A DNA stretch of 64,000 nucleotides from Calditrichota bacterium (GCA_024277115.1 JAJRVW010000081.1:36546-100545); one strand, 5' to 3'; counted from the stretch's first letter, positions 32,123 to 42,627 are shown. The notes: generated by a model from the sequence alone, not told the origin. Numbers and translations: made by a program.

Positions 32123-32734
32123 TTAAATTGTTATTTCTTCTTTTGTACTAAAACGCATGGATTTTAGAAATTCTAAATCTTCTTTGTAATTAATATTTTT
32201 AAACCACTTTTGCTCATAATTAGGCATAAATTCGGCAAGGTCAATTTCCCTGGCATTAAATTTTTGTAACAATCTGTATAAACGATAATTTTTATTGGCG
32301 ATGGCCTTCTCAAATTCCGAAAGCACCGCAACCGGCCAAATACTCACCAATGGCTCCAACCCCTTATGCGAAAGCGCGACAACGGGCCGTGCCTCCGTTA
32401 ACGAGGGATATAAAAAACGATAAACATCCACAGAAAGCAAGGGCATATCAACAGGAAGCACCGCAACATATTTTTGTTTTGCATGATGCAAGGCGGTGTA
32501 AATTCCACATAGTGGGCCGCACCCGGAAATAATATCCTGATAAACAGGTACGGTTACAGATGTTAAATCGTCTTTAATATTTCCAATGATGATCGTATCT
32601 TGGGAGATGCTTAGGGCTGTCTCGAGGGCATGGTCCAGCAAACGTCGGCCAGCAAACCTGGCAGAGAGCTTCGATGAGCCAAAACGCCGGCTTTTCCCTC
32701 CGGCAATGAGCGCTGATGTTACATTTCTAAGCAT
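32123..32734 (-). CDS. mobA: Molybdenum cofactor guanylyltransferase-like protein
   Basis: A 203-residue nucleotidyltransferase. The start TSALIAGGKSRRFGSSKLSARFAGRRLLDHALE is the MobA/CTP-GTP binding loop (LAGGxSxRFGxxK). VLPVDMPLLSVDVYRFL holds the metal-binding Asp. MobA adds GMP to the cofactor, as used by DMSO-reductase-family enzymes. The first gene of the molybdopterin operon, it lies upstream of the riboswitch, so only moaA and later genes would be controlled by it. It follows the 5'-nucleotidase gene by 43 bases. Confidence 0.9.
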   Translation of the reverse strand: MLRNVTSALIAGGKSRRFGSSKLSARFAGRRLLDHALETALSISQDTIIIGNIKDDLTSVTVPVYQDIISGCGPLCGIYTALHHAKQKYVAVLPVDMPLLSVDVYRFLYPSLTEARPVVALSHKGLEPLVSIWPVAVLSEFEKAIANKNYRLYRLLQKFNAREIDLAEFMPNYEQKWFKNINYKEDLEFLKSMRFSTKEEITI

Positions 32735-32777
32735 CGTTTTTTACTTTTTTATACACATTTTAAAAATATTAATTTAA

Positions 32778-34373
32778 CTAATTTTTTACCCAGCGTCCAT
32801 CATTTTTTATCTTTAACGGTGCATTTTTTTGGATATACTGGGTCACCGCTTCCCGTAACATTATTCCTGTACGATCAATATTTTCTTCTTCAATATCTTC
32901 GAGCATGCTAAGGCCGGAATTACCTTCGGCAAGATAATCCGTCATGGCCACGCGATACATTTTATCCGGGTCTAATGGCTCACCCTTTACTAGAAATTCG
33001 GTTATTTTATGGCCGTCTTCCCTGGCTTTTTCATAAACCACTTTACCGCCACCAATCGCCAATCCGGGCCTGCTCCGTTCCAGTTTACTTTCGATCAGCC
33101 CTTTTAACATTTTCCCGCTCATGCGCATCACCACAATGGCGTTACCAAAGGGAAGCACCTTAAACATGTCGCGCGGGGTAATGGGCCCAATTTGTAAATC
33201 GGAGCGAATACCGCCAAAATTTGTAAAAGAAAAATCTGCGCCACTCTCGCTGATCATTGCATCGCAAATCAGGTTATTCATGGGCGATTCGCCCGCGGCA
33301 CGGGTCAATGCAAATTCTGTAATTCCGATAACTTCATCAAAACCTTTTTCAACGCGTGCTTGTTCCGCTTTTATAGAATCACGGATTTCAGGATCCGGCC
33401 AGTATTCATCCTGGGTAAGCAAAAGCAAACCACTGTTGCGCGTCGGCAGCTCATACCCGGCAATTGTTTTGGTTTCCATGTCCACTTCCATGATGGCCAT
33501 ACCCAGATTGCCGCCGTTGCCATAATTTTGAAAACAAATTGTGTGGTTTACCGGATCGACCCACGGCTCATTATAGCCCTTATGGATATGCCCTCCAAAA
33601 AGTATATCGATCCCGGAAACATACCGTGCAAGTTCCATGGCGTTTAGGTACGATTCTTTCTTTTCGCCCTGTGCGACCGCTTCCTGTAATTTTTCGTAGC
33701 CCTCTTCCATATTATAGGGCAGGCCAAGATGCGAGAGGCCGATAATAATATCAGCACCCATTTCTTTTAGCTTGGCAACGGCCTTTTGTGCCGCCGGTTT
33801 TTCGGATGTAAAATCCAGCCCCTTTATGTGATCGGCAAAACTCATATTTTCCGTGGCTTCTGTACTAATGCCAAAAATACCAATTTTTAAACCCTCTTTT
33901 TCAATCAAAATATATGGCTTGATATACTCGAAGGGATCACCGGTTTCTTTGTTGACAAGATTTGCGGCCAAGATTGGAAAGTTGGCTTCTTTGGTCAGAT
34001 TGATAAAGGCCTCTTTGCCCAAGTCAAAATCGTGGTTTCCGGCAGCGGCAGCGGTATAACCAACCTGGTTCATATATTCAATAACCGCCTTGCCCTCTGT
34101 TTTTGTGCCCAGAGGTGTTCCCTGAAAAATATCACCGGAATCAAAAAGAAGAAAAATATCGCCATTCTCTTCGGCAATTTTGCGATACTCAGAAATTATC
34201 CCCGCAGCCGATGCACCACCGCCAAGGATTGGCGGAAAATTGGGGTTTAAAAAAGTCGCTTCAACCTCAGCAATGCCACCATGCACATCGTTGGTATAAA
34301 AAAGATAGATTTTTTTTGTTTGGGCAAAGCCAGTAGATATGAGAATGAATAACAGAAATAGTAATTTTTTCAT
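32778..34373 (-). CDS. Secreted 5'-nucleotidase/metallophosphatase (UshA family)
   Basis: A 531-residue protein with a signal peptide (LLFLLFILISTGFAQ). The metallophosphoesterase domain has YTNDVHGGI, LLFDSGDIFQGTPLG, AAAGNHDFDLG and LFGGHIHKGYNEPW, all metal-ligand motifs. The C-terminal substrate domain has ICDAMISESGADFSFTNFGGIRSDLQIGPITPRDMFKVLPFGN and YRVAMTDYLAEGNSG. This architecture removes phosphate from nucleotides outside the cytoplasm. I prefer ATG 34373; a GTG 15 bases upstream is possible. It is 17 bases after an outer-membrane protein gene and is the last of a set of six minus-strand genes for exported proteins. Confidence 0.9.
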   Translation of the reverse strand: MKKLLFLLFILISTGFAQTKKIYLFYTNDVHGGIAEVEATFLNPNFPPILGGGASAAGIISEYRKIAEENGDIFLLFDSGDIFQGTPLGTKTEGKAVIEYMNQVGYTAAAAGNHDFDLGKEAFINLTKEANFPILAANLVNKETGDPFEYIKPYILIEKEGLKIGIFGISTEATENMSFADHIKGLDFTSEKPAAQKAVAKLKEMGADIIIGLSHLGLPYNMEEGYEKLQEAVAQGEKKESYLNAMELARYVSGIDILFGGHIHKGYNEPWVDPVNHTICFQNYGNGGNLGMAIMEVDMETKTIAGYELPTRNSGLLLLTQDEYWPDPEIRDSIKAEQARVEKGFDEVIGITEFALTRAAGESPMNNLICDAMISESGADFSFTNFGGIRSDLQIGPITPRDMFKVLPFGNAIVVMRMSGKMLKGLIESKLERSRPGLAIGGGKVVYEKAREDGHKITEFLVKGEPLDPDKMYRVAMTDYLAEGNSGLSMLEDIEEENIDRTGIMLREAVTQYIQKNAPLKIKNDGRWVKN

Positions 34374-34390
34374 TTGGATTTTCTTCACAA

Positions 34391-35746
34391 TTATTTAAAA
34401 GTATAACTCAAATCAACACGGCCAAAAAACTGCGTCCAGTTTACCTCATCGGGCTCAACCCGTGTTTGCTCACCATAATTGGCATTATCATATATATCAT
34501 CTTGCGTATACTGGTTATTGGCATAGCCCCCCGCAAAATCTACAGATACATTTTTAAAGATAAAACCTGTTCCCAACGAGAAGGTAGTTTGGGTTAAACT
34601 TCTATCCTCCCGTAACGTTCCATGGCTCAAGCCGGCACGGAAAGGCACATCATTAAAAAAGACGTGCTCGATACCAACACGAAAATTATAGGTATCTTCA
34701 AAGCTTAGATTACTGTTCCATGAATCTTTAAAATCACTCCAAAACTCATAATAATAATCAACCATTAGCTGGGCGGCCAAAACATTTTCGAAACGGTAAT
34801 CCAAGCCTAAACCTAAACGGGCAGGATAATCGACCGTTCTGTTTTTAGAAAAGGCAAATGCCGTATCAACTGTAACCTGATTAAATGTGGCGTTTGTTTT
34901 GATGGAAAAGGGCAACCGGTATGTTGCCGCAAGGGTCAACCGTTCATTTAGGGCAAAAGATGTTCCAAGGTTTATAACAACTGGCATCTTATCAAAAGTA
35001 TGGTTGATTCTTATTGCTGTAGATGAATCCAAATTTGGTATCGTTGCCACCCCATTTAGTATATTCTCTATCCCTAATTCTAACCCTAATTTTCGTGCTT
35101 TAAGCAACTCAGGAGTGGAAAACTTTTCTTTTACTAAAATCCGTTCGCTGTAATTTACATCGCCTGTTAATAAGCTTACCCCACCGCCAACACTTAATTG
35201 TTCCATGGGTTTAAAGGCAATATTTAAAGGAATGGCCGAGAGCTCTCCGCTATTGCCGATTATATTATACGCCAATAACTCATCACCAAAACCCGAGCTG
35301 CGCACTTCCTCATAATAATCATAATTAAAATCCATAAAAGGGATATAACCGGTTGAGATGCGCAAATCCATTAACTCTTCCACATCTGGCGCGTAAACAA
35401 TTTGCCCGTACATGGAGCCGTACCAGTTATTTTGGAAATAATAGGAGCCATAATCCACAAAACCGCCAAAATTATCACGATAAGGAAAAGCCCGGTCTTC
35501 TTCCAGGTTATAGGCGCGAAAGCCCGCATTAAAAGAGAGAATACCATCACTATTCACGGCCAGCGCAGGATTAAGCGTACTTGCCAAAAAAGCATTTCCG
35601 TTGGCCAGGCCCGCCCCGCCCATAGAAAGTGAACGCGCCGTAACCGCCGATGTTTGCTGGCCATACAACGCCCTGTTTATGTTAAGGTTAACATTTTGGG
35701 CAAAAAGCGGCATGCTTATTAAAATAATTAAAAGTATTTTTTTCAT
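34391..35746 (-). CDS. FadL/PorV-like outer-membrane barrel protein
   Basis: A 451-residue protein with signal peptide (KKILLIILISMPLFAQ). The start of the mature part, SAVTARSLSMGGAGLANGNAFLASTLNPALAV, is the 'GGAGxA...NPA' motif of OmpP1/FadL and PorV-type barrels. The rest is regular amphipathic beta strands rich in Tyr and Phe, and it ends RVDLSYTFK with a C-terminal aromatic strand. It probably forms an outer-membrane channel or secretion accessory. It is directly upstream of the 5'-nucleotidase gene, so nucleoside or nucleotide passage is a possibility, but not shown. Confidence 0.75.
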   Translation of the reverse strand: MKKILLIILISMPLFAQNVNLNINRALYGQQTSAVTARSLSMGGAGLANGNAFLASTLNPALAVNSDGILSFNAGFRAYNLEEDRAFPYRDNFGGFVDYGSYYFQNNWYGSMYGQIVYAPDVEELMDLRISTGYIPFMDFNYDYYEEVRSSGFGDELLAYNIIGNSGELSAIPLNIAFKPMEQLSVGGGVSLLTGDVNYSERILVKEKFSTPELLKARKLGLELGIENILNGVATIPNLDSSTAIRINHTFDKMPVVINLGTSFALNERLTLAATYRLPFSIKTNATFNQVTVDTAFAFSKNRTVDYPARLGLGLDYRFENVLAAQLMVDYYYEFWSDFKDSWNSNLSFEDTYNFRVGIEHVFFNDVPFRAGLSHGTLREDRSLTQTTFSLGTGFIFKNVSVDFAGGYANNQYTQDDIYDNANYGEQTRVEPDEVNWTQFFGRVDLSYTFK

Positions 35747-35855
35747 AAATTCCTCAAAAATGCAAAATCTTTGTTTTCAAATTGTAATTTATTTCAAATC
35801 GGTTAACTCTTGGGTCATTTTTGGATTCCGAAATAAATTCGAAATGACCTTATTA

Positions 35856-38381
35856 TTAAAAGTTATAATTCATCTCCAAATAGAAGAAACTTTGACGCTG
35901 ACGTAAATTATCTGTACCATACAGTTCTCCGGCTTTCTCTGATCGCGGGCTAAATTGAATGTTTTGTATTGGTTGCTGAAAATCTCCGGTGTACTTTAAG
36001 CGAACCGATACACTTGTATTAAGGCGCATATACATGGAAAACCAGTACCTTAAGGCGCCACGGGTACTGTTCATAACCACAAATTGTGTATCTTCAAAAT
36101 TCCAGAAAAAGCCTTCATAGTAAAACAGGGAGCTACTTAATTTCAGGTTATTATTAAAGTTGTGTGTCATCGTCGCGCCGTAGGCTTCACTGTCCAAAGT
36201 AATATCCCCAAATATACGCGGGCGTGGATGAACCAGTGTTTTTCCATTTGTGTAGAAAAGTGAGAAGCTGTCAAAATTGGATAAACGTGCGCGTATTCTT
36301 CCGCGAAATTCCAGACTTCTAAAATACCTCAACGAATTGCTATTGTCTTCTTCGCGCGCTTGCCACTTTTGACGTAACTGGATTTGCAAAGGAAAAATCG
36401 GCCGGTAATCCACCGTACCAACAAGGCGGTACTGTTTGGCCTGGTCTGCTTTGCGTGTCCACTGATCATATTCAAAACGAGTGGTAAACTGGCGGCTTAA
36501 CTGATAATAGGAACTCAGATAAAACCCTTCCTCCGATTGTGGCTGTGGCGCATTGCTATAAAGCTGCGCATAAAGTGGCGATTGAAGATAAAAATAATCT
36601 TCGTAGATTGTACCTTTGTAGCGGCGATAATTGGAGAAGGAGCGTTGATAGGGATTATCAAAGCCCAGATCATAATTTCTGTAAATCCCTAACAGGTTAA
36701 AACTTGGGAACTGGAGATAGGCCGATAAAACAACCGCTGTCGGATCATCACCCAGCTTAAACACACTACCGCCTTTGTCCAACTCACCAAACTCGCCCAT
36801 AATGGCCAGGTTCTCAATCGTTGCCTGAAAATCAAATCCGTACACACGCCGAAAAGAAATGGCGCTGTCCCAAAATGGGTTTGTCCCACGGGATATTGGC
36901 CCACCATAGCTTTGCTTCACTTCGCTATCGGCAGTAACCAACCGGCCAAGTTGAGAACGATCAACAATTTGAGTAAGGTCCGGATTTAAATAGCGATCAT
37001 AAGCGCTTTCGTAATAAGTAAGGCCAAGCCATGTTCCGGGTACAAAATCGTATTGTAAATGACCACCATAAGTCAGCTCCTTCACAACATCTAACCAGGG
37101 ATATTCGCTGTCTACCAATACATTTGAGTCATCTGTGGAGAGGACAGGCGCGCGCCTAAAGCGTTGGTCTAATACGATTAACTGAGTGAAGCCCCTTCCC
37201 AAAGTAGAATCGGCTATATCGGTGTTTAAGATGGCATCGCGTGATTTTAACGAGACAAAACCAATGGCGCTAAAATCTTTATAAGCCAGTTCTGTGGCAA
37301 CACCACGCAAACCAAACTCCCTTGTCTGGGAATTATCGCCACTGATACCTTTAAAGCGTTTCCTAAAACCAAATCCTGATTTACGCGGTGTAAAGAAATC
37401 GGTATTTTCCATGATCACACCCTGGCCAAAGGTGACGCTATAATCGCCCACATAAAGTTTTTTTAAAGTGAGGTCATCGATACCAATTTTATCACCAAGG
37501 TCAATATTTTCAACACCGGCAAAAAACTTTAACTGAGGAAACTTAATACCATCATAATAACTGACCGGCTCGCCAAGAAAACGGTTAAATGAAAACCCGA
37601 ATTTAAAATTCCGGTCGTATGAAAACCGTGATTTTATATATTGGTTTGGATGTTCATTATCAAGAATCAATTGCTGGATGGCATCCGCGGAAGCCTCGGC
37701 CTCTTCCGCAAAAAAGGGCGTATTATCAACACGTGTTGTTATGTGGCCGTGCAAGCGTTGTGCATCTTCTTCGCTGTCTTTGCCATAGCTTACAAAATTA
37801 CGCGCGTTGGAGTAGCCGTAATAAGACAATCCGGGAATCCCGCGCATATCACGGGCGCTTCGGATCTCGCCGGCATCATCACGATAATTTATTAAAGATA
37901 CGGCATCAAGCGGTGACACATTTTGGAGATTGATCAAATCATCGTAGGATGCTTCATTGATGTTCAATGGTTCAAGGATGCGCTCAATCCATAAATCGAT
38001 AAAGGCATCATTGGTACCTTCATTGCCACTCCAACGGTCAAGCCGAAAATACACCTGCTCCACACGTTGTTGCACCGAGCTTAGTTTGCGAAATGGTTCC
38101 ACATGCAAAAGGGGTTTCAGCTTGTCAAACAATGTTTGTGATATGCCTTCCACTTTTCGCAGATCATAGACGCTCTTAAAATATCCGCGATAGGTAATCC
38201 GCTCGTAGATCGCTTTTGCCAAATCCTCAGAAATGGGCAGTGCGCTGATTTCTTCCAACGTGGCATTATTTATATCCAGCTGGTTTTCGTACGAGTAAAT
38301 TGTTTCCTGTGCAGATAAAGTGCCACTAAGAGCGCTAAGGGCCACAAAGAAAAAAATGAAAATTTTATATATTTTTACCAT
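35856..38381 (-). CDS. Outer-membrane barrel with N-terminal ComEA-like helix-hairpin-helix domains
   Basis: A protein of about 841 residues with signal peptide (IYKIFIFFFVALSALSGTLSAQ). Residues about 25-95 contain a ComEA-like helix-hairpin-helix pair: LDINNATLEEISALPISEDLAKAIYERI, then FKSVYDLRKVEGISQTLFDKLKPLL. A second set follows at about 135-200: LNINEASYDDLINLQNVSPLDAVSLINYR and SARDMRGIPGLSYYGYSNAR. The remaining 600 residues are beta-barrel-like strands ending FFYLEMNYNF. HhH modules of this type bind DNA non-specifically. I start at ATG 38381, just before the signal peptide; an in-frame ATG 27 bases upstream is possible. Function is unknown, though DNA handling at the outer membrane is a reasonable inference. 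Confidence 0.75.
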   Translation of the reverse strand: MVKIYKIFIFFFVALSALSGTLSAQETIYSYENQLDINNATLEEISALPISEDLAKAIYERITYRGYFKSVYDLRKVEGISQTLFDKLKPLLHVEPFRKLSSVQQRVEQVYFRLDRWSGNEGTNDAFIDLWIERILEPLNINEASYDDLINLQNVSPLDAVSLINYRDDAGEIRSARDMRGIPGLSYYGYSNARNFVSYGKDSEEDAQRLHGHITTRVDNTPFFAEEAEASADAIQQLILDNEHPNQYIKSRFSYDRNFKFGFSFNRFLGEPVSYYDGIKFPQLKFFAGVENIDLGDKIGIDDLTLKKLYVGDYSVTFGQGVIMENTDFFTPRKSGFGFRKRFKGISGDNSQTREFGLRGVATELAYKDFSAIGFVSLKSRDAILNTDIADSTLGRGFTQLIVLDQRFRRAPVLSTDDSNVLVDSEYPWLDVVKELTYGGHLQYDFVPGTWLGLTYYESAYDRYLNPDLTQIVDRSQLGRLVTADSEVKQSYGGPISRGTNPFWDSAISFRRVYGFDFQATIENLAIMGEFGELDKGGSVFKLGDDPTAVVLSAYLQFPSFNLLGIYRNYDLGFDNPYQRSFSNYRRYKGTIYEDYFYLQSPLYAQLYSNAPQPQSEEGFYLSSYYQLSRQFTTRFEYDQWTRKADQAKQYRLVGTVDYRPIFPLQIQLRQKWQAREEDNSNSLRYFRSLEFRGRIRARLSNFDSFSLFYTNGKTLVHPRPRIFGDITLDSEAYGATMTHNFNNNLKLSSSLFYYEGFFWNFEDTQFVVMNSTRGALRYWFSMYMRLNTSVSVRLKYTGDFQQPIQNIQFSPRSEKAGELYGTDNLRQRQSFFYLEMNYNF

Positions 38382-38436
38382 TCTATACTTATTTCTATTT
38401 AAGATCATAGTTTATTTTTAAGAACTGTTACCAACC

Positions 38437-38464
38437 GTAGAGACGCGATTAATCGCGTCTCTAC
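38437..38464. repeat. 28-bp perfect palindrome
   Basis: GTAGAGACGCGATT is followed directly by its complement AATCGCGTCTCTAC. Very similar palindromes are frequent between genes in cyanobacteria and some Bacteroidota. It lies between two genes of the same strand and may act as a processing hairpin. Confidence 0.75.
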
Positions 38465-38541
38465 ATACCGCAAATTTACATTTTTTGTCCTTATGATAAT
38501 TAATCACGTTGTGACAAAAACCAACAGTATCCCTATTGCCA

Positions 38542-39408
38542 TCACCAGCTGTACATAAAACCAAAAGTATGCGTTTCTGCCAAAATGGGGTGCGAACGAA
38601 AAGCATAGTCAAATTGAATCGATTGAAATTCAATCCCCAAGCCGGCGCTAAACCGGTTGGGATTTGAGCTGGCGCCAAAACGGAGACTAAGCATTTCCAA
38701 TAGTTTAAACTCAAAACCGGCTTCAATTTCAGTATCAAACTCAAGCATTTTATTCATTGTCAGCGATGTTGTTAAACCTGTGTAGGGCCTGTATGCCGCA
38801 CCGATTACTACACGTCGTGGCAATTCAACGGCCGTATCAACGCCCAGAGTTGGTGAATTAAAATTATAAACATACATCCCAAGATAAGTCCGTTTATAAA
38901 TGGAGGCCTGAATCCCGAAATCCATTCCAAGTGTACTGCCCGAGCCCAAGTCGAGCCCGCCAACCGATTCACCTAAACTCATCTGGTAATATTTAATATT
39001 ATAGCCAATGGCCAAAGTTGTGTGTATATCGTTTAGCAGATAAAAACCGTGGGAAAAGGTTGCGACATATTCCTGGTTTAAAGTATTGCCGCCATATTTA
39101 ACACCAAAACTTTCAACCGCAATTCCAACCGTACCATATTCCGGAGAAACCGGCACGACAGCGCTGGCAAAAACACTTGTAAAAAAAGAGGCGCTGAATA
39201 GTTTTTGGTACGAAAGGCCAGTCTGGTAATTTTCAATATTTGATAAGCCTGCCGGGTTATAATATGCCGCCCAAACATCATTGGCCACAGCAACAAACGA
39301 GTTGCTCATCGCCGTTGCCCTAGCCGATGGATAGCGATCGGCAAAAGCCCCGCCGGCAAACGCGCTTGATGAAAAAATTAACAGGATTAGTATTATTTTT
39401 GTTTTCAT
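38542..39408 (-). CDS. PorV/PorQ-like outer-membrane protein
   Basis: A 288-residue protein with signal peptide (KIILILLIFSSSAFAGG). The mature N-terminus, ADRYPSARATAMSNSFVAVANDVWAAYYNPAGLSNIE, is the 'GARxxAMGxAxxAxxxDxxAxxxNPAGL' signature of the PorV/UPF0164 family of small beta-barrels, which include type IX secretion components. It ends HTFGFMYSW with an aromatic last residue. I start at ATG 39408, which has AAGGA six bases upstream. It is next to two proteins of which one has a T9SS-type C-terminus, so a role in their export or anchoring is plausible. Confidence 0.78.
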   Translation of the reverse strand: MKTKIILILLIFSSSAFAGGAFADRYPSARATAMSNSFVAVANDVWAAYYNPAGLSNIENYQTGLSYQKLFSASFFTSVFASAVVPVSPEYGTVGIAVESFGVKYGGNTLNQEYVATFSHGFYLLNDIHTTLAIGYNIKYYQMSLGESVGGLDLGSGSTLGMDFGIQASIYKRTYLGMYVYNFNSPTLGVDTAVELPRRVVIGAAYRPYTGLTTSLTMNKMLEFDTEIEAGFEFKLLEMLSLRFGASSNPNRFSAGLGIEFQSIQFDYAFRSHPILAETHTFGFMYSW

Positions 39409-39484
39409 AATTGTCCTTAGCCAATTCATGTGATCACGAACCCGAAAATCCGTATTACATTTTTATTCTATTAATCTTCGTTTT

Positions 39485-42400
39485 TTATCTTGATAAGATT
39501 GTTCCAACAACAATAGGCGCTATTTTTTGGGTTTTCTTTCCCGTGTCTTCATTGGTCACTTCAAAATGTAAAATATAGGTACCGATTGTAACTACTTCGC
39601 CCAAATCGTCACGGCCATCCCAAAATTGACGCCAAACAAATGGTACGCCTGTTTCATCCAAAATTGTTGTAACCAGGCGGCCGCCCAAATCAAAAATGCG
39701 CATAATAATATGTGTGCTACCCGTACCAGAACCATACTCAATTTCCAAAAGTTCGCCCTGATCAGGCGCAAAAGGCTTATTGGGCAATTTTAACGTAACC
39801 GGTACACCTTCTAACTCAATGCCCGAAATATCTTCCTGATAGCCGATCAAAATTTGCCCTGCATCGCTAAACAAGCTGTGAATGCCTTGTGCCGTTACAA
39901 AACTTCCTTCTTCAAAGGCCGATAGGTCAAGGTTAGAAGAATCCCAAATACGGAGTGTAACCGAACCACTGGCATCGTCTACTTCAAGGTTCGTGCCCCC
40001 TCCTGCCGAAAATTTTTCCTTGATAACACCCGATACTTTTACAAAGGAACCTTCAAACTCAATCTTTGCGGCATCGCCCGTATTTAACTCCAACGGTTCC
40101 GGCAGGTTAGCGCCGGTTGCCAAAACGGTTGTTTGATAGTTTTCAATTTCCAACACACCATTAAACTCTGTTAAAGTACCGCGTAAAATAACAAGATTGC
40201 CACGAACAATATCCGGGTCTATCTCACCAAAACGAAAGACATTTAAACCTGCGCCGGTAGAGTCCACAATATACGCCGACGTAAAATCAGTCCGTAAAAT
40301 CCCTGCGCCAATTACAATAGTACCCTGGATAGTGATTGGCTGGTTTAAATAGAGGCCTTTGTTAGCCCTAATCTCGGCGATGGTCATGGCGTCGATTTGC
40401 GTGCCTTTGCCAACACGTACAATAGGCTGACGGGCAATAGAACTAAGAGAACCCAATAGACCCGCTGTTTGTACTTTAAATGTAGAGATCGTATCCACGG
40501 CCGGTGCTGTTAAACTGCTTATTTCAAGATCGCCTGTCTCATTGGGCGATAGAACGGTATTTGAAAGTGTAATTAGTTTCCCCGAAACGTCTATGCTTGC
40601 ATCACTAAAAGCGCCAAAAGTACCCACATCGTTTACCGTGCCATTCCACTGCCATTCGCTCGGGATTAAAATGCTAACTTTATCAACCGTATCTTCTGCT
40701 GTGGCGGTAAAACTAAAGGTTAAGGTTGCCGCGCTATTTAATGCGACTGAAAACGGATCAACCGAAACCGTGCCGCTGCCATCCACCCGTGTTTTTATCG
40801 AGCCTGGAAAAATATCTTTATCATAGGCCAGTAAAAGTTGTGCTTCACTATTAAAAATGTCTATTACCGCGCGTAGGGCAACAGTATCGCCGGTGGAATA
40901 CCCGGAAAGATCAACGCCTGTGTTGTCCCAAATCCGTGCCGTGATTGAACCCGTCCCATCATTTATTGTAAGGTTTGCCCCGCCGCCAATCCCCATGGCC
41001 AGGTCTTCAATCACTCCGGCCGTTTCAACAAAGGTGCCCTCCAAACTAATATCCGAGGCTTGGGCAACACTCATCCTTGCAACTGCCGGAATTTCATTTC
41101 CGGTAGATAAAACCGAGACCGTAAAATCGGATAATTGTGTTGTGCCGCTAAACTCACTGACCGTTGCCGTAATACGCACTTTATTGCCAACAGCAAGGTC
41201 GGAGACTATTTCATTACTCCTGAAAACATTAATTCCTCTTCCTGATGCATCCTGAACATACGCATCGGTATGATCGCTGCGTGTTATGCCCGCACCAATG
41301 GCCACGACGGCATCAAGGGTAACTTGCTGACCGTTGAAATCATCAAAATTATTTTGGATATCGGCGATGGAGATCGGGGCAATTATGGATACCTGCGGTG
41401 AGCTGGCAATCGTTGTCAGGTTTCCTCCGCTTACAGCAGAGCGGACAGTAAAAGTCGATGTCGTTGTGATATTCGGTGTCGTGATATTTTCAATTTTTAC
41501 AGAGCCCGATTTTGAAGCGGTAAAACTTGTGGAAGAGAGCGTGATCGTATCGCCGGAAACACTGATACCTGCACCGTTTGTGGCATCGCCGGCAAGAACC
41601 ACATCCGATGAAGACTGCCCCCAACTCCAATCGCCCGGGACTATTATTTGTACATCTGTTAATGTGTAGGTGGATTCGCCCGTAATGGTTATTGTCAGGT
41701 CAATCTCTGCAGATGCTGTCGTATCCGATGGAAAAATTGTTGCAATCCCAGCCCCGTCACCTTCAACTTCGCTAAAACTGCCCGGTGATGGCGCAGAAGC
41801 TACAAAACTGGTCCGCCAGTTTTCCGTGGCCTCATTATGGCCATTTAAACCATTACCGCCCGTTGTAACCTCATCAATTTCAACGATGCCATTTCTTTGC
41901 AAGCTTTGGCCACCCGTTGGAATAGTGGCTTTTTTTTGCGAAGCCGCTGACAAATCATCTAAATAAGTAGATGCATCGCTATCAGAATCCGGGCCATCAA
42001 TCGAAATACCACTTTTATCCATTAGCCCGGTCGTAAAAAAACCCCAGGAAATATAATCGATGTCCTGAATAAGATCGGACGCGCCATCCCACTGAAATAA
42101 GATTAAAAAACCGTTGCTCGATTCCAGTTTGATATTTGAGCCTGCATATAAAGTAGTCATATCAGCAGTATTGTCATCGGTCCCGGCAATTTCAAAATCG
42201 GCAGCTGACGAAAACTTAGCTACAAAACCTGCACCATCCAGGGCGACAACCCGATTCCCTTTTGCAGGGATTTCAATATTTGCAAATTTTACTAAAAATT
42301 TTGCCGTATTATTAGAGTAACCCGTATTGACCATTTCATAATATGTATCATAATTGGAAAGATAGACATTATTTAACGCGATACTTTGATCGGTAGGATT

Positions 42401-42523
42401 ATAAATTTCAATAAAGGCTGATCCCGCCTCGGACGATGAAGGGACCAAAACTTCAGATATCAAAAGATGATCCTGTGCAAAAAGCATAAACGGAAGCAAC
42501 AAAAAGGTGAACACAAAACGCAT
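39485..42523 (-). CDS. Large secreted lamin-tail/OB-fold repeat protein with FlgD-like C-terminus
   Basis: A 1012-residue protein with signal peptide (MRFVFTFLLLPFMLFAQ). Residues about 20-180 are a lamin-tail domain (HLLISEVLVPSSSEAGSAFIEIYNPTDQSIALNNVYLSN). Two OB-fold-like modules of about 110 residues follow the pattern 'TIxGTIVIGAGILRTDFTSAYIVDSTGxGLNVFR…L…LTEFNG…EI', near residues 385-560 and 740-900. Each is preceded by a beta-sandwich segment with SVDPFSVALNSAATLTFSFTA-like sequence. The C-terminus (LPNKPFAPDQGELLEIEYG, then RIFDLGGRLVTTILDE and WDGRDDLGEVV) is a FlgD-like Ig domain. Similar domain sets occur in extracellular nucleases, but no nuclease domain is present here. ATG 42523 has GGAG eight bases upstream. 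Confidence 0.78.
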   Translation of the reverse strand: MRFVFTFLLLPFMLFAQDHLLISEVLVPSSSEAGSAFIEIYNPTDQSIALNNVYLSNYDTYYEMVNTGYSNNTAKFLVKFANIEIPAKGNRVVALDGAGFVAKFSSAADFEIAGTDDNTADMTTLYAGSNIKLESSNGFLILFQWDGASDLIQDIDYISWGFFTTGLMDKSGISIDGPDSDSDASTYLDDLSAASQKKATIPTGGQSLQRNGIVEIDEVTTGGNGLNGHNEATENWRTSFVASAPSPGSFSEVEGDGAGIATIFPSDTTASAEIDLTITITGESTYTLTDVQIIVPGDWSWGQSSSDVVLAGDATNGAGISVSGDTITLSSTSFTASKSGSVKIENITTPNITTTSTFTVRSAVSGGNLTTIASSPQVSIIAPISIADIQNNFDDFNGQQVTLDAVVAIGAGITRSDHTDAYVQDASGRGINVFRSNEIVSDLAVGNKVRITATVSEFSGTTQLSDFTVSVLSTGNEIPAVARMSVAQASDISLEGTFVETAGVIEDLAMGIGGGANLTINDGTGSITARIWDNTGVDLSGYSTGDTVALRAVIDIFNSEAQLLLAYDKDIFPGSIKTRVDGSGTVSVDPFSVALNSAATLTFSFTATAEDTVDKVSILIPSEWQWNGTVNDVGTFGAFSDASIDVSGKLITLSNTVLSPNETGDLEISSLTAPAVDTISTFKVQTAGLLGSLSSIARQPIVRVGKGTQIDAMTIAEIRANKGLYLNQPITIQGTIVIGAGILRTDFTSAYIVDSTGAGLNVFRFGEIDPDIVRGNLVILRGTLTEFNGVLEIENYQTTVLATGANLPEPLELNTGDAAKIEFEGSFVKVSGVIKEKFSAGGGTNLEVDDASGSVTLRIWDSSNLDLSAFEEGSFVTAQGIHSLFSDAGQILIGYQEDISGIELEGVPVTLKLPNKPFAPDQGELLEIEYGSGTGSTHIIMRIFDLGGRLVTTILDETGVPFVWRQFWDGRDDLGEVVTIGTYILHFEVTNEDTGKKTQKIAPIVVGTILSR

Positions 42524-42627
42524 TAGTTCTCTCCAGGTGAACAAAAGTGGTAATTTTTACAAGATAAAGAATGTACCATCACCAACTTCTAAAATCAAGA
42601 CAGGTTTAAAGGTTTTAACCATATAAA